From: a virus
Length of the DNA: 31,750 nucleotides
IMG/VR virus record: IMGVR_UViG_3300037198_000150
Location: 1 to 31,750 of that record
Direction: 5' to 3' (one strand)
Position numbers and translations under genes: made by a program. Below the pieces are notes generated by a model. It was not told where the DNA came from. It worked only from the letters and a program-made list of their open reading frames with translations, and ran no database searches. Below are positions 12,488-21,621 of the stretch, in pieces (within the stretch, counting starts at the first letter, position 1; every line of letters begins with the position of its first letter).

Positions 12488-13890
12488 ACCATCCTCCTCA
12501 CCGTGCAGGTCGTGAGGGTCAGCAGACCGATCGAGGCGGAGGGCGCCGCGTTGGCGCCGTCGACGTTGGCGGCGGGCAGGACGATCGCTGAATCGAGTAC
12601 GCCCGGCACCAACTGCGCCACCTTGAACAGCCCGGACGGACGCAGCGAGCCCTCCCATGAGCCGGCAGCGTAGTCGCCGCGGCCGGGGCCGAAGGCGTCG
12701 GCGTAGGCGAGGATGGCCTGCCTGACCGTCTCCACCAGCGGGCCGCCGGCATAGATCAGGTCGCCCGCCGTCGGCGAGAAGATCAGTTCAGCGTCATCGG
12801 CCAGGGTGATCGTGCTTGTCCCGACGGCCTCCACGACATACTCGCGCCCATCGTGGCCGCCGAGCGCGCGCTTGTGGACGATCCGACAGCCGGTGGTCAG
12901 ATCGGCCGGCCGCGTCGTCGTGAAGGTGAGCACCCGCGTCGCTCCGTTCCACGTCAAGACCACCAGCGGCCCGGCCGAGTCATCCCAGTCGAACTGGTAC
13001 TCGGCGCCGTCCTCGGGCAGGACCGTGACTTCCACGCTCGTCGGCTGGTCCACCACGGTCAGCACTCGGAAGTCGGGAATCGACACCGGCCTCACCTCGT
13101 CGAGAACGACCTGCATGGCCGCGACATCTCCCGCGGTCGGGATTCGGTCCGCGCCGGAGCCGCCCTTCAGGAAGGCAACGTCGACCGAGCCAAGCCCCTG
13201 GCGCAGCGGGAAGACGTAGGCGCTCTGGCAGTAGGTCTGCTCGAGCTCCCACGCGCGGTAGTCGTTGGCGTTGCCGCCCATACCCGCATAGCGCAGCCGG
13301 TCGAGGATGCGAATGCGGAGTTGCTCGTAGCTCTCCTGATCGTCCCCGCCCTCGTCGATGTCTAGGTGCAGCTCACACGCCGCGTTGCAGCCCGCCGGCG
13401 GCGTGGTGAAGGTCAGGATCTCTCCGCCCGCGTTGTTGATCAACTCGCCGTGCTTCCGGCCGACCGATCCCAGCGTCCTCGCCACGACGTCGCAATCAAT
13501 GTAGCCGAGTGCCGGGACGGTTGCCGCCGTCGCGATCTCGAAGGCGGTGCCGTCGGCGTGGGTCAGGGCGGCGTGGAGCGGGATTGTTGAGCCCGCGGTC
13601 CCGACGACTCGCAACGCCGCTGCCTTGTAGGCGGCGGTCGCCGGCTTGCAGACCACGCCCACCAGCACGCCCCAGCGCACCAGGTGCTCGGCGACCGCCG
13701 TGTCCGGCAGCAAGTTATTGAAGACGCCGTCGAGGTGGTAATGCAGGCTGAGCACGGCGAGGCACAGCGCGCGGAACCGCTTGTACTCGTCGGAGGTCCG
13801 CGCCACGTTGATCCCCGGGGCGCGGTTGGCCAGGTCGGCGAGGGCCAGCGCGTGCAGTTCGTCGAGCGAGAATGCTGAGAAGTCGGCCAT
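12484..13890 (-). CDS. Baseplate J-like protein (Mu gp47 type)
   Basis: 468 aa starting MADFSAFSLDELHALALADL, the typical N-terminus of baseplate J/gp47 proteins. Conserved core segments include PDTAVAEHLVRWGVLVGV, GSTIPLHAALTHADGTAFEI, QESYEQLRIRILDRLR, GGNANDYRAWELE and SVDVAFLKGG. It contributes wedge arms of the contractile-tail baseplate. Compared with phage Mu gp47 (about 360 aa) it carries an insertion around residues 285-395 that is beta-rich. Start two bases after the gp46-like stop. Confidence 0.88.
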   Translation of the reverse strand: MADFSAFSLDELHALALADLANRAPGINVARTSDEYKRFRALCLAVLSLHYHLDGVFNNLLPDTAVAEHLVRWGVLVGVVCKPATAAYKAAALRVVGTAGSTIPLHAALTHADGTAFEIATAATVPALGYIDCDVVARTLGSVGRKHGELINNAGGEILTFTTPPAGCNAACELHLDIDEGGDDQESYEQLRIRILDRLRYAGMGGNANDYRAWELEQTYCQSAYVFPLRQGLGSVDVAFLKGGSGADRIPTAGDVAAMQVVLDEVRPVSIPDFRVLTVVDQPTSVEVTVLPEDGAEYQFDWDDSAGPLVVLTWNGATRVLTFTTTRPADLTTGCRIVHKRALGGHDGREYVVEAVGTSTITLADDAELIFSPTAGDLIYAGGPLVETVRQAILAYADAFGPGRGDYAAGSWEGSLRPSGLFKVAQLVPGVLDSAIVLPAANVDGANAAPSASIGLLTLTTCTVRRMV

Positions 13891-13891
13891 A

Positions 13892-14278
13892 TCACGCTCC
13901 GAATGGAATGATCGCCCCGAGGTCGATCGCGCCGTGTTGGATATCGCGGATGCTCGACGTCACGACGAGGCGCCCACTCTGGTCGCGCTCCGTGGCAACC
14001 TGGAAGTCGGCCGCGCGCCCTGCATCGAGGAAAGGCTGCACGGCGTTGCGGGTGTACTCCGCCGCCTGCTTCGCCGTCGTGTCGGTGTCGGCGGCGCCGG
14101 CGGCGCGCAGCTGGTGGAAGTCCGAGCCGGCGTCGGGATCGCCGACCCAGCGGCCGCGCTCCGACAGCAGCTGGTGATGGAGCTCCGTCGCGATGCTCGT
14201 GGTGGTCTGGAAGCCGCCGAGGCCGTCCTCGACGTAGTCGTGAGTGAGCGAGTCGATCTTGCGGTCGTAGGCCATCAC
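13892..14278 (-). CDS. Mu gp46-like baseplate protein (gp25-like)
   Basis: 128 aa. The pattern YDRKIDSLTHDYVEDGLGGF, HHQLLSERGRWVGDPDAG and IDLGAIIPFGA is characteristic of Mu gp46, a gp25-like/lysozyme-fold wedge protein without the catalytic site. The start at 14278 overlaps the gp45-like stop; a second ATG follows directly and is an equally good start. Position between gp45 and gp47 homologues matches the Mu order. Confidence 0.85.
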   Translation of the reverse strand: MMAYDRKIDSLTHDYVEDGLGGFQTTTSIATELHHQLLSERGRWVGDPDAGSDFHQLRAAGAADTDTTAKQAAEYTRNAVQPFLDAGRAADFQVATERDQSGRLVVTSSIRDIQHGAIDLGAIIPFGA

Positions 14279-14841
14279 TTCCCCTTCAAGACGGTCGTGC
14301 CGGCCGGCGTCCAGCTCGCCAGCGCGGTCTTGAGAGCGGCGCCGCCGTCATACAGCACCGGGGTCCAGCCGTCGAAGACTGACTTGAGCGACGTGATCTC
14401 TGCCTGGGGCGCGAGTGCCGCGGCGCCGGAGCCGTCGTCGATGCTCACGGTCCGGCCCGCCGCCGCGGTCACCACAATGTCGCCGTCCTTGGTGATGCGC
14501 ACCAGGGCGCCGGTGCTGTTGAGGATGGCCGTCTCATCTTCGTCGATGGCCAGCGTCAGGCGGCGGTCGCGGGTCGCCACAGCCACCGGGTGCCCCGTCC
14601 CGCCGCCGAGCTGGAGGACGATCGCCTCCGGCCGGCCGCCAGCCGCCGGCCGCGAGATGAAGCCGATCCCCTGGAAGACCTCGACGCCGGCGAAGGACTC
14701 CTCGAGGGCGCCGTCCTTGTAGCCGCGGAAGTTCCACCGGCCGGCCGCCGCGCTCAGGCTGACGACGAGGCGCCGCGCCAGTCCGCGGACGATCGCCGTC
14801 GCCGCCGCGCCAGCCCGCAAGGTGCGCGCGCTCGCCCTCAT
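14275..14841 (-). CDS. Mu gp45-like baseplate spike protein
   Basis: 188 aa. After a helical, Arg-rich N-terminus comes the gp45 pattern: ESFAGVEVFQGIGFISRP, EAIVLQLGGGTGHPVAVATR, then strand repeats (ALVRITKDGDIVVTAAAGRT) ending in a short helix. Gp45 forms the membrane-piercing trimeric spike of the Mu tail. Overlaps both neighbours by 4 bp. The His-x-His iron-binding tip of Mu gp45 is not evident. Confidence 0.82.
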   Translation of the reverse strand: MRASARTLRAGAAATAIVRGLARRLVVSLSAAAGRWNFRGYKDGALEESFAGVEVFQGIGFISRPAAGGRPEAIVLQLGGGTGHPVAVATRDRRLTLAIDEDETAILNSTGALVRITKDGDIVVTAAAGRTVSIDDGSGAAALAPQAEITSLKSVFDGWTPVLYDGGAALKTALASWTPAGTTVLKGK

Positions 14842-16031
14842 AGTCTGAGTACCGTTCCCTTCGGCGCCAGCTGCAGCGTGGTCTCCTCGCCGCTGCTGCG
14901 CGAGCGGCTGAAGGTGACCGCGGTGACCAGGTAAGCCGCCTTCGTGCCCATCTCCTCGTCCTCGACCTGGGCCATCGTGTCGGGGGCGTAGAGCACACGC
15001 TGGCCGGGCCGGTACTCCTGATCGTGCCCCTGCACCTTGAGCTTGATCCGCCGGCCGGCGCCGTCTCTCACCGCCATCTCGCGCGCGGCTTTCATCTGCG
15101 CGTCGCGGGCATCGTGCACGTCGTCGTCAGCGATGGTCAGCTCCTTCTGCCGGGCGAAGTCCTTGCCCTCGCCGTGCGCACCCGGGCCGTTCTTCGCTTC
15201 ACCGCGCGCGACGACGTAGTGCTCGTGGTCCTCGTCATCTTCGTCGGTAGCCATTCCCAACACGACGATCCGCGAGTACCTCTCGGCGACGCTGTTGGTG
15301 TAGCCGAAGTCGAGCACATTCCCCTCGGCCTCCCGCGCAGAGCCTTCCTTCGGCAGGAAGAAGCGATATTGAGGCTCCTGGTCGTAGTTGGGCAGGCCGA
15401 TTACCAGATGCCGACCGTCGCCGGTGGACCACGCCAGCACCTCGGCCATGGTCAGGAAGTGCTCGAGCACCTTCCACCGGGTGTCGCCGGGGCTGACCTT
15501 GCGCTTCGCCTTCGGCGCCGTGTCGATGGCCGGCTCCCGCGACGCGCGCGCGAGCGGCGCGCCGTCCTCGTCGTAGCCTCGGAGCAGGTCGCGATTCTTG
15601 GTATTGCTCAGCACAACGTCGTCGAACCACGGCGCCGCCATCTGCTTCGCGAGCTCCTGGATGCTGGTCGAGCCGAAGGACACCAGCGGCGCGCTCTCAT
15701 CCACCAGCCGCCCGCTCTTGTCGCGCCCGCGGATCGCGATCTTGCTCCCGCCGCGCCCGACCGTGCGCTCTGGCTCGTCGATGTAGCCCGTCAGGATCGT
15801 CGTTCCGTCGAGGATTACCCTGACTTCGGCGTCGGGGCAGCAGAGGTCGACAACCGCCTTGCGGGCCGGCCCGATGGACAGGCTGAAGGCATCCGCGGGC
15901 TGCAGCATGTCGAGCTCGACCTGATACTCTGACCAGCCTTCGATCACCTTCCCGCCGACGCGCACAGCGACCGTGTGCTGGACCTGCGCGGCCGCGCGCG
16001 CGACGTCCTCCTGTGTGAACGCGGGGAACAT
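14838..16031 (-). CDS. P: Mu gpP-like baseplate hub protein
   Basis: 397 aa. N-terminal HTVAVRVGGKVIEGWSEYQV, SIGPARKAVVDLCCPDAEVR, TGYIDEPERTVG and IAIRGRDKSGRLVDESAP define the Mu gp44/P (gp27-like hub) family. The C-terminal half has the hub pattern GHDQEYRPGQRVLYAPDTMA. It forms the central hub that holds the gp45 spike. An acidic insertion (ATDEDDEDHEHY) lies near residue 265. One-base stop/start overlap with the N-like gene. Confidence 0.88.
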   Translation of the reverse strand: MFPAFTQEDVARAAAQVQHTVAVRVGGKVIEGWSEYQVELDMLQPADAFSLSIGPARKAVVDLCCPDAEVRVILDGTTILTGYIDEPERTVGRGGSKIAIRGRDKSGRLVDESAPLVSFGSTSIQELAKQMAAPWFDDVVLSNTKNRDLLRGYDEDGAPLARASREPAIDTAPKAKRKVSPGDTRWKVLEHFLTMAEVLAWSTGDGRHLVIGLPNYDQEPQYRFFLPKEGSAREAEGNVLDFGYTNSVAERYSRIVVLGMATDEDDEDHEHYVVARGEAKNGPGAHGEGKDFARQKELTIADDDVHDARDAQMKAAREMAVRDGAGRRIKLKVQGHDQEYRPGQRVLYAPDTMAQVEDEEMGTKAAYLVTAVTFSRSRSSGEETTLQLAPKGTVLRL

Positions 16032-16942
16032 CAGCGCGGCGACCTCGGCGCCCGCGGCGCCGGAAGCTTGATTGGAATGCCCACGTCCAGCGCCAGCGGG
16101 TTCGCGATGGAGTTGAGTGCGAGCACCTCGTCATAGCGGCTCGCTGCCTCGCGGGCGCCGCCGTAGGCCTGCAAGAGCGCCGCATGCAGCGGCAGCGGCG
16201 CCGTCGGCGTCATCTCCATTAGGCGAGGGGTAAGCGCCAAGGCGGCCTGCGCCGCCCGGCGCAGACTGGCGACAAGGCCCACGGTCGCGGCGATCAGCGG
16301 GTAGGCGCTCGGGGTGGTCGCCAACTCGGCCTCGTCGGTGAACCGCGCGACCTTGGCGCTAACGGTGCCCAGCCCGGCCGTCACCTCTTGCGCTGTCACG
16401 CCGCCGTTCTGCCATGCCTGCGCCGTGGCCACCGCGTCCGCGCCGACCGAGGTGTCGAGCGGCGCGCCGCCGGCGCCAGCCGCAGCCGCGTCGAGGGTGG
16501 CGGCGCTTGCGGCCACGTCGTCTACGCCCGAGACGGAAGGCGTTCCCGGGCCAGCCTCGAAGACGGCCGGCGCGGCGCGATCCTCGTGGAAAGCGCAGTC
16601 GACGTGCACCGTGTCCCTCGGCTCGGCGGCCGCGCGCACGCGGCAATCGCCCAGGTAGGCGGGAAAGTTGCCGTAGAGCGGATGCCAGAACGACCACGCG
16701 CCACCGGAGTCGCGCAGATCCAGGAACGCGCGCAGCCGCTGCAGGTGATCGGGGCCGGTGAAGACGCACCGCAGGTTGTAGACCCGGGGGTTGCCGCCGG
16801 TGTCCTCGACCGTGCCGCCGTTCTGGTAGGGGCCGACGTGGGTGACCACCGAGCGGCCGGCGTCGTCGTCGAGGTCGACCACGTCGAGCCGGACGTCGCC
16901 CCAGTACGCCTCGAGCATGACGCTCGACCAGGTATCGCTCAC
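16031..16942 (-). CDS. N: Mu gpN-like DNA circularisation/tail protein
   Basis: 303 aa. Residues 1-130 carry the 'DNA circulation' N-terminal domain: ATG..SVMLEAYWGDVRLDVVDLD, RSVVTHVGPYQNGG, VYNLRCVFTGPD and GAWSFWHPLYGNF. The remaining Ala-rich helical region is typical of the family. In Mu-like phages this protein is a tail/baseplate component, despite its name. Placed between the tape measure and the hub, as in Mu. Confidence 0.86.
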   Translation of the reverse strand: MSDTWSSVMLEAYWGDVRLDVVDLDDDAGRSVVTHVGPYQNGGTVEDTGGNPRVYNLRCVFTGPDHLQRLRAFLDLRDSGGAWSFWHPLYGNFPAYLGDCRVRAAAEPRDTVHVDCAFHEDRAAPAVFEAGPGTPSVSGVDDVAASAATLDAAAAGAGGAPLDTSVGADAVATAQAWQNGGVTAQEVTAGLGTVSAKVARFTDEAELATTPSAYPLIAATVGLVASLRRAAQAALALTPRLMEMTPTAPLPLHAALLQAYGGAREAASRYDEVLALNSIANPLALDVGIPIKLPAPRAPRSPR

Positions 16943-18885
16943 GGTCCCCTCCGGTGACTCGGATCGTTGTCGGAGACGGCCGCGATTCCCTCGCCGGCGC
17001 GGACGGCGATCCCGTTCCTCTGCAGCTGGTCGAGCACGCGGGTCAGCGCGGCCACGGCCCCAGTGAAGGCGCCGCCCCCGCCGCCGGCGCCAGCCGATGG
17101 CGCCCCGCCGGCCATCGCCATGGTGCGCGCCAGGCCGGCGGTCACATAGGCATTCAGGCCGGTTTCCAGCTGTCCTTTCAGATTGACGTTAGCGTGGCCC
17201 ATGCTCTTGAACTCGGGGTCTTGCTCCAATGCCGCCTTCAGCTTCTCGACGTGGTAGCTGCGAGTGCCGCTCTTGTCGGCGGTGATTGCCCCGACGTCCT
17301 GCATCTTGCGCACCGCATAGCGGTCGGCGGCGGCCTGCTGCGCTGGCGTCCCGACCTCCTGCATGCGCTCCTTACCGAACTTCCCAAACACGGCGTCCTC
17401 GCGCGCCTTGTTCTCCTTGGTGATGCGCGCGTCGGCGATCTCGAACAGGCCGGCGATCGCAGCGCCGGCGAGGCCGGCGGCATTCCCCAACGGCCCGAGC
17501 GCGCCGGCCGTGGTCAGGGCAGCCGTCGACAGCGTGGCCATCGGGCCACTCCAATCGCGATTCAGATAGCTGCCCACGCCATAGCCCACCGTCGCGCCGA
17601 CCAGTGACCTCCTCACCGAAGAGCCGAAGCCGCCGCCGGCGCCGTGCTTACCGCCCTCGGCACCGCCGAGGAGGCCTTCTGCGCCGCCACCGCCGCCGAA
17701 CTTCATCAAAGCCACGCCGGCAATCGCCAGGCCGGGATTGCTCGCGAGGAACTGGATCGCCCTCGACAGCTTGTCGACGGCGGCGGCGATCATGTCGATC
17801 CGCTCGGGGGTAAACAACTTCGCGATGGACGTCTCCATCCGCTGCTTCGCCTGGTTGATCTTGCCCGTCGCCGTGTCCGCCCATGCCTTCGCATCCGCGC
17901 CGAGCTGATCCGTCCCCATCGCCGACGCGAGCATGCTATCGAATGACGCCTTTCCGGCCTTCGCGAGCTGGATCATCGCGAACACCGGCTCGGGGCGGCC
18001 GAACATCTTGGCGAGCTTGCCCGGGTCGCCCTTTGTCTTCGCCTCGATCTCGAAGAGGACCGTGGACAGGTCACGCAGGTGCCGCACGCCCTTGGCATCG
18101 ACGTCGAAGAGCTTGATCCCGGCGTGCTTCAGCTGCTTCTGCACCGCCGGCTTGAGCAGCGCCGACATCAGGCTCGACACGGCGCCGGCGGCCTCCTCGG
18201 TACTCCCCGTGCCCTTGCGCATCACCTCGAACAGGGCGCCCAGCTCGGCCACGCCCTTCGCCCCCGTGGTGCCGAACATCGAGAACCGGGGCGCCAGGTA
18301 GCCGAGGTGGTCGGCCATCTCGGCGAAGGTCACTCCGCCGCCCCTGCTCTCAGAGTAGAGGCTCGACAGCGCCTGCTTCATGTCGACGACCTCGGTGATC
18401 CCGAACTTCCCACGCAAGGTCGCTGCGGTCGATCCAAGTTGCTCGACGGAGGCCCCACTGACATTCGCGGCATCCCCGAACATCTCCATCATCTCTCGGG
18501 CCTGCCCGACGTCGTGGGTCAGCGACGCGTACTTCTCCGTGCCAGCGAGGAGCAGCTCGGGGTTGACGCCCTTGGCCGTCGCCACCTCTTCGAGCTGGTC
18601 GCGGAACTGGTTGATTCCCGCAGCCGTCATCCCGAACTTGAAGCGCACCTGGTCGAGGTGCGCCTGCAGCTTCAGCGTCTCGTGGCCGATTAGCGCGATC
18701 GCCGCCACCCCGCCGAGACCGGCGATCTCGCTCAAGCCCTCGAAGGCACCGTGGAGGGCATGGCCGACAGAGTGCTTGATATCGCTCGCCCAGGTCTTCA
18801 GCCCCGACTTCGACCGGCCCAGGGCTCGATCGAGCGCCGAGGTATCGGCGCCGATCCGCGCGACCGCTTCTCGGCTTCCGCTCAC
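16939..18885 (-). CDS. Tape measure protein
   Basis: 648 aa from GTG 18885, which overlaps the TGA of the frameshifted chaperone product (GTGA). Residues 1-60 begin like tail tape measures (DTSALDRALGRSKSGLKTW). Conserved text such as AAGINQFRDQLEEVATAKG and the many Ala/Gly-rich helices follow, with hydrophobic segments near 380-400 and 470-495 that may insert into the host membrane. A Gly-rich tract (GGGGGAEGLLGGAEGG) divides the protein. The length suggests a tail near 100 nm if the usual scaling holds. Confidence 0.85.
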   Translation of the reverse strand: MSGSREAVARIGADTSALDRALGRSKSGLKTWASDIKHSVGHALHGAFEGLSEIAGLGGVAAIALIGHETLKLQAHLDQVRFKFGMTAAGINQFRDQLEEVATAKGVNPELLLAGTEKYASLTHDVGQAREMMEMFGDAANVSGASVEQLGSTAATLRGKFGITEVVDMKQALSSLYSESRGGGVTFAEMADHLGYLAPRFSMFGTTGAKGVAELGALFEVMRKGTGSTEEAAGAVSSLMSALLKPAVQKQLKHAGIKLFDVDAKGVRHLRDLSTVLFEIEAKTKGDPGKLAKMFGRPEPVFAMIQLAKAGKASFDSMLASAMGTDQLGADAKAWADTATGKINQAKQRMETSIAKLFTPERIDMIAAAVDKLSRAIQFLASNPGLAIAGVALMKFGGGGGAEGLLGGAEGGKHGAGGGFGSSVRRSLVGATVGYGVGSYLNRDWSGPMATLSTAALTTAGALGPLGNAAGLAGAAIAGLFEIADARITKENKAREDAVFGKFGKERMQEVGTPAQQAAADRYAVRKMQDVGAITADKSGTRSYHVEKLKAALEQDPEFKSMGHANVNLKGQLETGLNAYVTAGLARTMAMAGGAPSAGAGGGGGAFTGAVAALTRVLDQLQRNGIAVRAGEGIAAVSDNDPSHRRGP

Positions 18886-19594
18886 GGCGTCCTCGCGAAC
18901 GGGCTGCGCCGCTGGCCGCCCTTCACGCGGGCGCGCCGCTCTTCAGGAGACCCGGCGAAGCGCGTGGTAGATACCTGCCCCGAGTTGTCGGTGGCTTCGT
19001 CGCTCTGGATGCTGGCAGCCTCGGTCATCAGGAACTCCCAGACCTGCCAGTCAGTTAGCTCGACGGCTGGCTGTCCCCAGTAAGCAGATAGGTCGCCAGC
19101 GCGGCGACACCGTGCCCCAGCAAGCCGGCCCTGTCCTTTTTTTTTACTGCGTCGACGATGGCGGCGAACTCCTCGGGCGAGAGGCTGTCGGGAGACGGGT
19201 TGGCGACGGCGGCGATTGCCTCGTACTCACGCACCATGAGCACGCGCTCGTCGACAGTGGTGTTGTCGCGCAGGTCGGCGTCGCTGATGGCGAACGTCGC
19301 CGCCGCGTTCTCGGGGTCGCGGCAGGCGCGGTGCAGCAGCTGCAACGCGACTTCGTCCTCGAACGGCTGCACCGTCTGCAGGCTGTCGGGCGGCACCTTA
19401 AGGACGTCGCGAAAGTGCAGATAGGCCGCCGCCAGGGCCGCCTGCACTTCATCGCCCAGCAGTACTCGCAGTTGCAGGGCCAGGTTTGTCCCTGGCCAGG
19501 TGCGCCTATGCAGGACGATCCGACCCTTGCGGCAGGCCTCAAGCCGCGTCTCTGCGCGGGCGGCCTCCGGCGAACCTGGCATCTGTCCCGCCAC
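18882..19594 (-). CDS. Tail assembly chaperone, -1 frameshift fusion product
   Basis: Predicted 237-aa product: 153 residues in the first frame, then a -1 slip on A AAA AAG at 19136-19145, then 84 residues in the second frame ending at TGA 18882-18884. The second-frame text (DLSAYWGQPAVELTDWQVWE, EERRARVKGGQRRSPFARTP) has no start codon of its own in good context, and its stop overlaps the tape-measure start by 4 bp. This is the lambda G/GT-type arrangement, also known for Mu-like phages. The slip itself is inferred from sequence. Confidence 0.75.
19055..19594 (-). CDS. Tail assembly chaperone, unshifted product (Mu gp41-like)
   Basis: 179 aa, ATG 19594, 3 bp after the tube stop. Mostly helical and acidic (QLRVLLGDEVQAALAAAYLH, SLSPEEFAAIVDAVKKKDRA). 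The region after the KKK codons is the part replaced in the frameshifted form. It is expected to coat the tape measure during tail assembly and to be absent from the virion. Assignment rests on position between tube and tape measure and on the slippery site. Confidence 0.75.
   Translation of the reverse strand: MAGQMPGSPEAARAETRLEACRKGRIVLHRRTWPGTNLALQLRVLLGDEVQAALAAAYLHFRDVLKVPPDSLQTVQPFEDEVALQLLHRACRDPENAAATFAISDADLRDNTTVDERVLMVREYEAIAAVANPSPDSLSPEEFAAIVDAVKKKDRAGLLGHGVAALATYLLTGDSQPSS
19136..19145 (-). promoter_or_regulatory. Slippery sequence for -1 frameshifting
   Basis: On the minus strand the codons are GTA AAA AAA AAG, with nine consecutive A residues and the heptamer A AAA AAG in the correct phase for a -1 slip. 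The -1 frame then stays open to the tape-measure start. Confidence 0.75.
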
Positions 19595-19597
19595 CGA

Positions 19598-19978
19598 TTA
19601 CCCCTCGCGCTCGTCGAGTGCCTTGATGGTCACCGCGATCTTCGTCTCCCCATTGGAGTCGAACGGCTCGGAGACCTCCTCGACCTCGCAGTCGACAAGG
19701 CTGGTGCGCTTGCCGCCCTGCGGGCAGGTCAGGAGGAAGGAGGTGTGCTCGCGTTGCAGCTTCTTCCAGTCCACCTCGGGGTTCGCCGCCTCGTAGACGA
19801 CTTCGAGGTCGGCGCTGAACTCGGGGATGGCGCGGAAGAAGCCGATCGCGCGTCCCTTCGGGTTCATGGTGTTCACGGGCGTCTTCTTGAACGTCCGCTT
19901 GAGAGTGACCTTATCGACGGTCCACAGCTGGCGGCCATCGAGCTCCGGGAGAGTCTGACTGACGACTTCGCGTGCCAT
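19598..19978 (-). CDS. M: Tail tube protein (Mu gpM-like)
   Basis: 126 aa. GRQLWTVDKVTLKRTFKKTP, DWKKLQREHTSFLLTCPQGG and KIAVTIKALDEREG fit the small Mu-type tube protein, which polymerises inside the sheath. Position directly after the sheath gene is conserved in Mu-like phages. The 9-bp gap to the sheath stop contains an AGGAG ribosome binding site. Confidence 0.83.
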   Translation of the reverse strand: MAREVVSQTLPELDGRQLWTVDKVTLKRTFKKTPVNTMNPKGRAIGFFRAIPEFSADLEVVYEAANPEVDWKKLQREHTSFLLTCPQGGKRTSLVDCEVEEVSEPFDSNGETKIAVTIKALDEREG

Positions 19979-19987
19979 GATCTCCTC

Positions 19988-21418
19988 CTACTCGAGGATC
20001 AGCTTGTTGATGCCGACGAGCTGGTGCAGCGCCGGCGGGACGCTGGCCGGGATCGCGACGTTGAACCGGCCGAGGTTGACGAGGTCGTGCTCGACGATCA
20101 GCTCGCCCTCGTGCGCCTTCACGTTCTGCAGGCCGCCGTCGTCCTGCATCTTGTAGAGGACGTCGAGGGTGATCGACCGGACGGTTGCTGCAGTCGCCTC
20201 GTTCGCCGGCAGCGGGTTGTCCGGGTTGCGCACGGTCCTCGACCAGCGCGCGTCGACCTGCCAGCACACCTCGTACATCGTGCGCACGACGTGGATGTCG
20301 GCGACCCGGTTGAACGGGTTGCTGGAGGCGTCGGTGGTCTTCGTGGTGACCAGGCGGACGATCTTGACGGCGTCGCCGGCAGCGTTGTTGGTCAGCGGCG
20401 TGACGCCGTAGTCGATCGCGCTCTGCTTCTCGGTCGCCGTCGGCACCGACGCCGCCGGGATCGGGAAGAGGGGCAGCTCGACATCGTCGAAGTGGCGCTT
20501 GTACTCGCTCCCCTCGACGAAGCAGAGCATGGCCGCGGCGTACTCGCCGGGGAGGTTGAGGCCGCCCTCGACCGAGGTCACGACCACGTCCATCTCGTTC
20601 GCCGGCGTTGCGAGACCCTGCGCGGTCGCGAGCGTCCCTGTCTCGGCGAAGTAGGCGACCGACCACTGCTTCGTGCCGGGAAGGGCCTGGGTCGCCAGCC
20701 AGGTCTTCGCGTCGGTGATGGTGTTCGCGTCGTGGTTGGCGAAGGCCACCCCGTGATAGGTCTTGTCGCTCAGGACGTCGAGCGCCGCCGTGCAGTCGTA
20801 GGCGGTGGCGCCCGACACGCCGGCGGCGGCCGTGCAGGTGATCCCCGCCACGTTGGCGTCGATGAGCGGGACCTTGATGTCGTTGCCATTCACGCCGCCC
20901 GAGCGCGCCGTCAGCGTCAGGACGGCGGCGGGCGCCGCCGCGGACACCGGCAGGATCGGGTAGAGCGGCTTGATCGCGGCCAGCGCGTTTGCGGCCACCG
21001 CCGCGGCGAGGTCGCCGACCGCGATGGGGACGCGGATGGTGCGCCCGGCGATGCGGAAGACGAAGTCGCCGGCGGCGGTCGCCGTCCCAGCGAAGGTCAT
21101 CGTGTAGGTGGCCGCGGTCCCGCTGTTGGCGATCGGCTGCGCCCACAGTTGCGGCTGGCGGCCGTACTTCTTCGCCACCGCCATAGAGGCGCGGCACATC
21201 AGCGCGAGCTCGCTGCCGGCGCCGAAGAGGGTGTCCGCACTCGTCTCGTCGAAGACCTGCACCGGCAGAAGCGCGGTCGCGGTCCCCACCGCCGACATCA
21301 TGCCGACGAGCATTCCCCGGCGCACCAGGGCGACGAGGCCGCTGCCGCCGGAGGTGACGTCGATCACCTGGAAGGTGCCCGGCAGGCCGTTGTTTTCGGG
21401 AACTGGGGTCGTGATCAT
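19988..21418 (-). CDS. L: Tail sheath protein (Mu gpL-like)
   Basis: 476 aa. Features of contractile sheath proteins: an N-terminal PGTFQVIDVTSG strand region, KKYGRQPQLWAQPI, a beta-rich insertion domain (about 105-215), and a C-terminal domain with IHVVRTMYEVCWQVDARWSR and VEHDLVNLGRFNVAIPASVP. It drives tail contraction. ATG 21418 overlaps the gp38-like stop (ATGA). Confidence 0.9.
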   Translation of the reverse strand: MITTPVPENNGLPGTFQVIDVTSGGSGLVALVRRGMLVGMMSAVGTATALLPVQVFDETSADTLFGAGSELALMCRASMAVAKKYGRQPQLWAQPIANSGTAATYTMTFAGTATAAGDFVFRIAGRTIRVPIAVGDLAAAVAANALAAIKPLYPILPVSAAAPAAVLTLTARSGGVNGNDIKVPLIDANVAGITCTAAAGVSGATAYDCTAALDVLSDKTYHGVAFANHDANTITDAKTWLATQALPGTKQWSVAYFAETGTLATAQGLATPANEMDVVVTSVEGGLNLPGEYAAAMLCFVEGSEYKRHFDDVELPLFPIPAASVPTATEKQSAIDYGVTPLTNNAAGDAVKIVRLVTTKTTDASSNPFNRVADIHVVRTMYEVCWQVDARWSRTVRNPDNPLPANEATAATVRSITLDVLYKMQDDGGLQNVKAHEGELIVEHDLVNLGRFNVAIPASVPPALHQLVGINKLILE

Positions 21419-21621
21419 GGCTGCTTCGCCTCCTCGATGACGAGCACGAGATCACCGGCGGCGATGCGCCGGCGGTAGAAGGGTTCGTTGGGCACGCGCA
21501 CCGGCGCGTCGGAGTAGATGGCCGTGGCTTCGCGCCCGTCCTCGCCCAGCCGGCGGGGGCCGGGGCGGTAGACGGGGCAGCCGGCGCGCGCGGCGCGCAC
21601 GTAGAGAGTGGTCGACGTCAT
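21415..21621 (-). CDS. Mu gp38-like small tail protein (DUF2635)
   Basis: 68 aa. The order YVRAARAGCPVYRPG, then PFYRRRIAAGDLVLV, matches the short DUF2635 proteins found between gp37 and the sheath in Mu-like phages. Their exact role is unknown. ATGA overlaps on both sides. Confidence 0.78.
   Translation of the reverse strand: MTSTTLYVRAARAGCPVYRPGPRRLGEDGREATAIYSDAPVRVPNEPFYRRRIAAGDLVLVIEEAKQP

Noticed and set aside
19137-19145. T9 run on the plus strand as an intrinsic terminator
   Set aside because: No GC-rich hairpin precedes it on the plus strand, no plus-strand gene ends there, and it is explained by the slippery site in the minus-strand gene.
19112-21478. A 788-codon open frame on the plus strand opposite sheath, tube and chaperone
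   Set aside because: It is antisense to well-recognised tail genes, rich in Arg/Val/Asp as expected for GC-rich shadow frames, and has no protein-like motifs.
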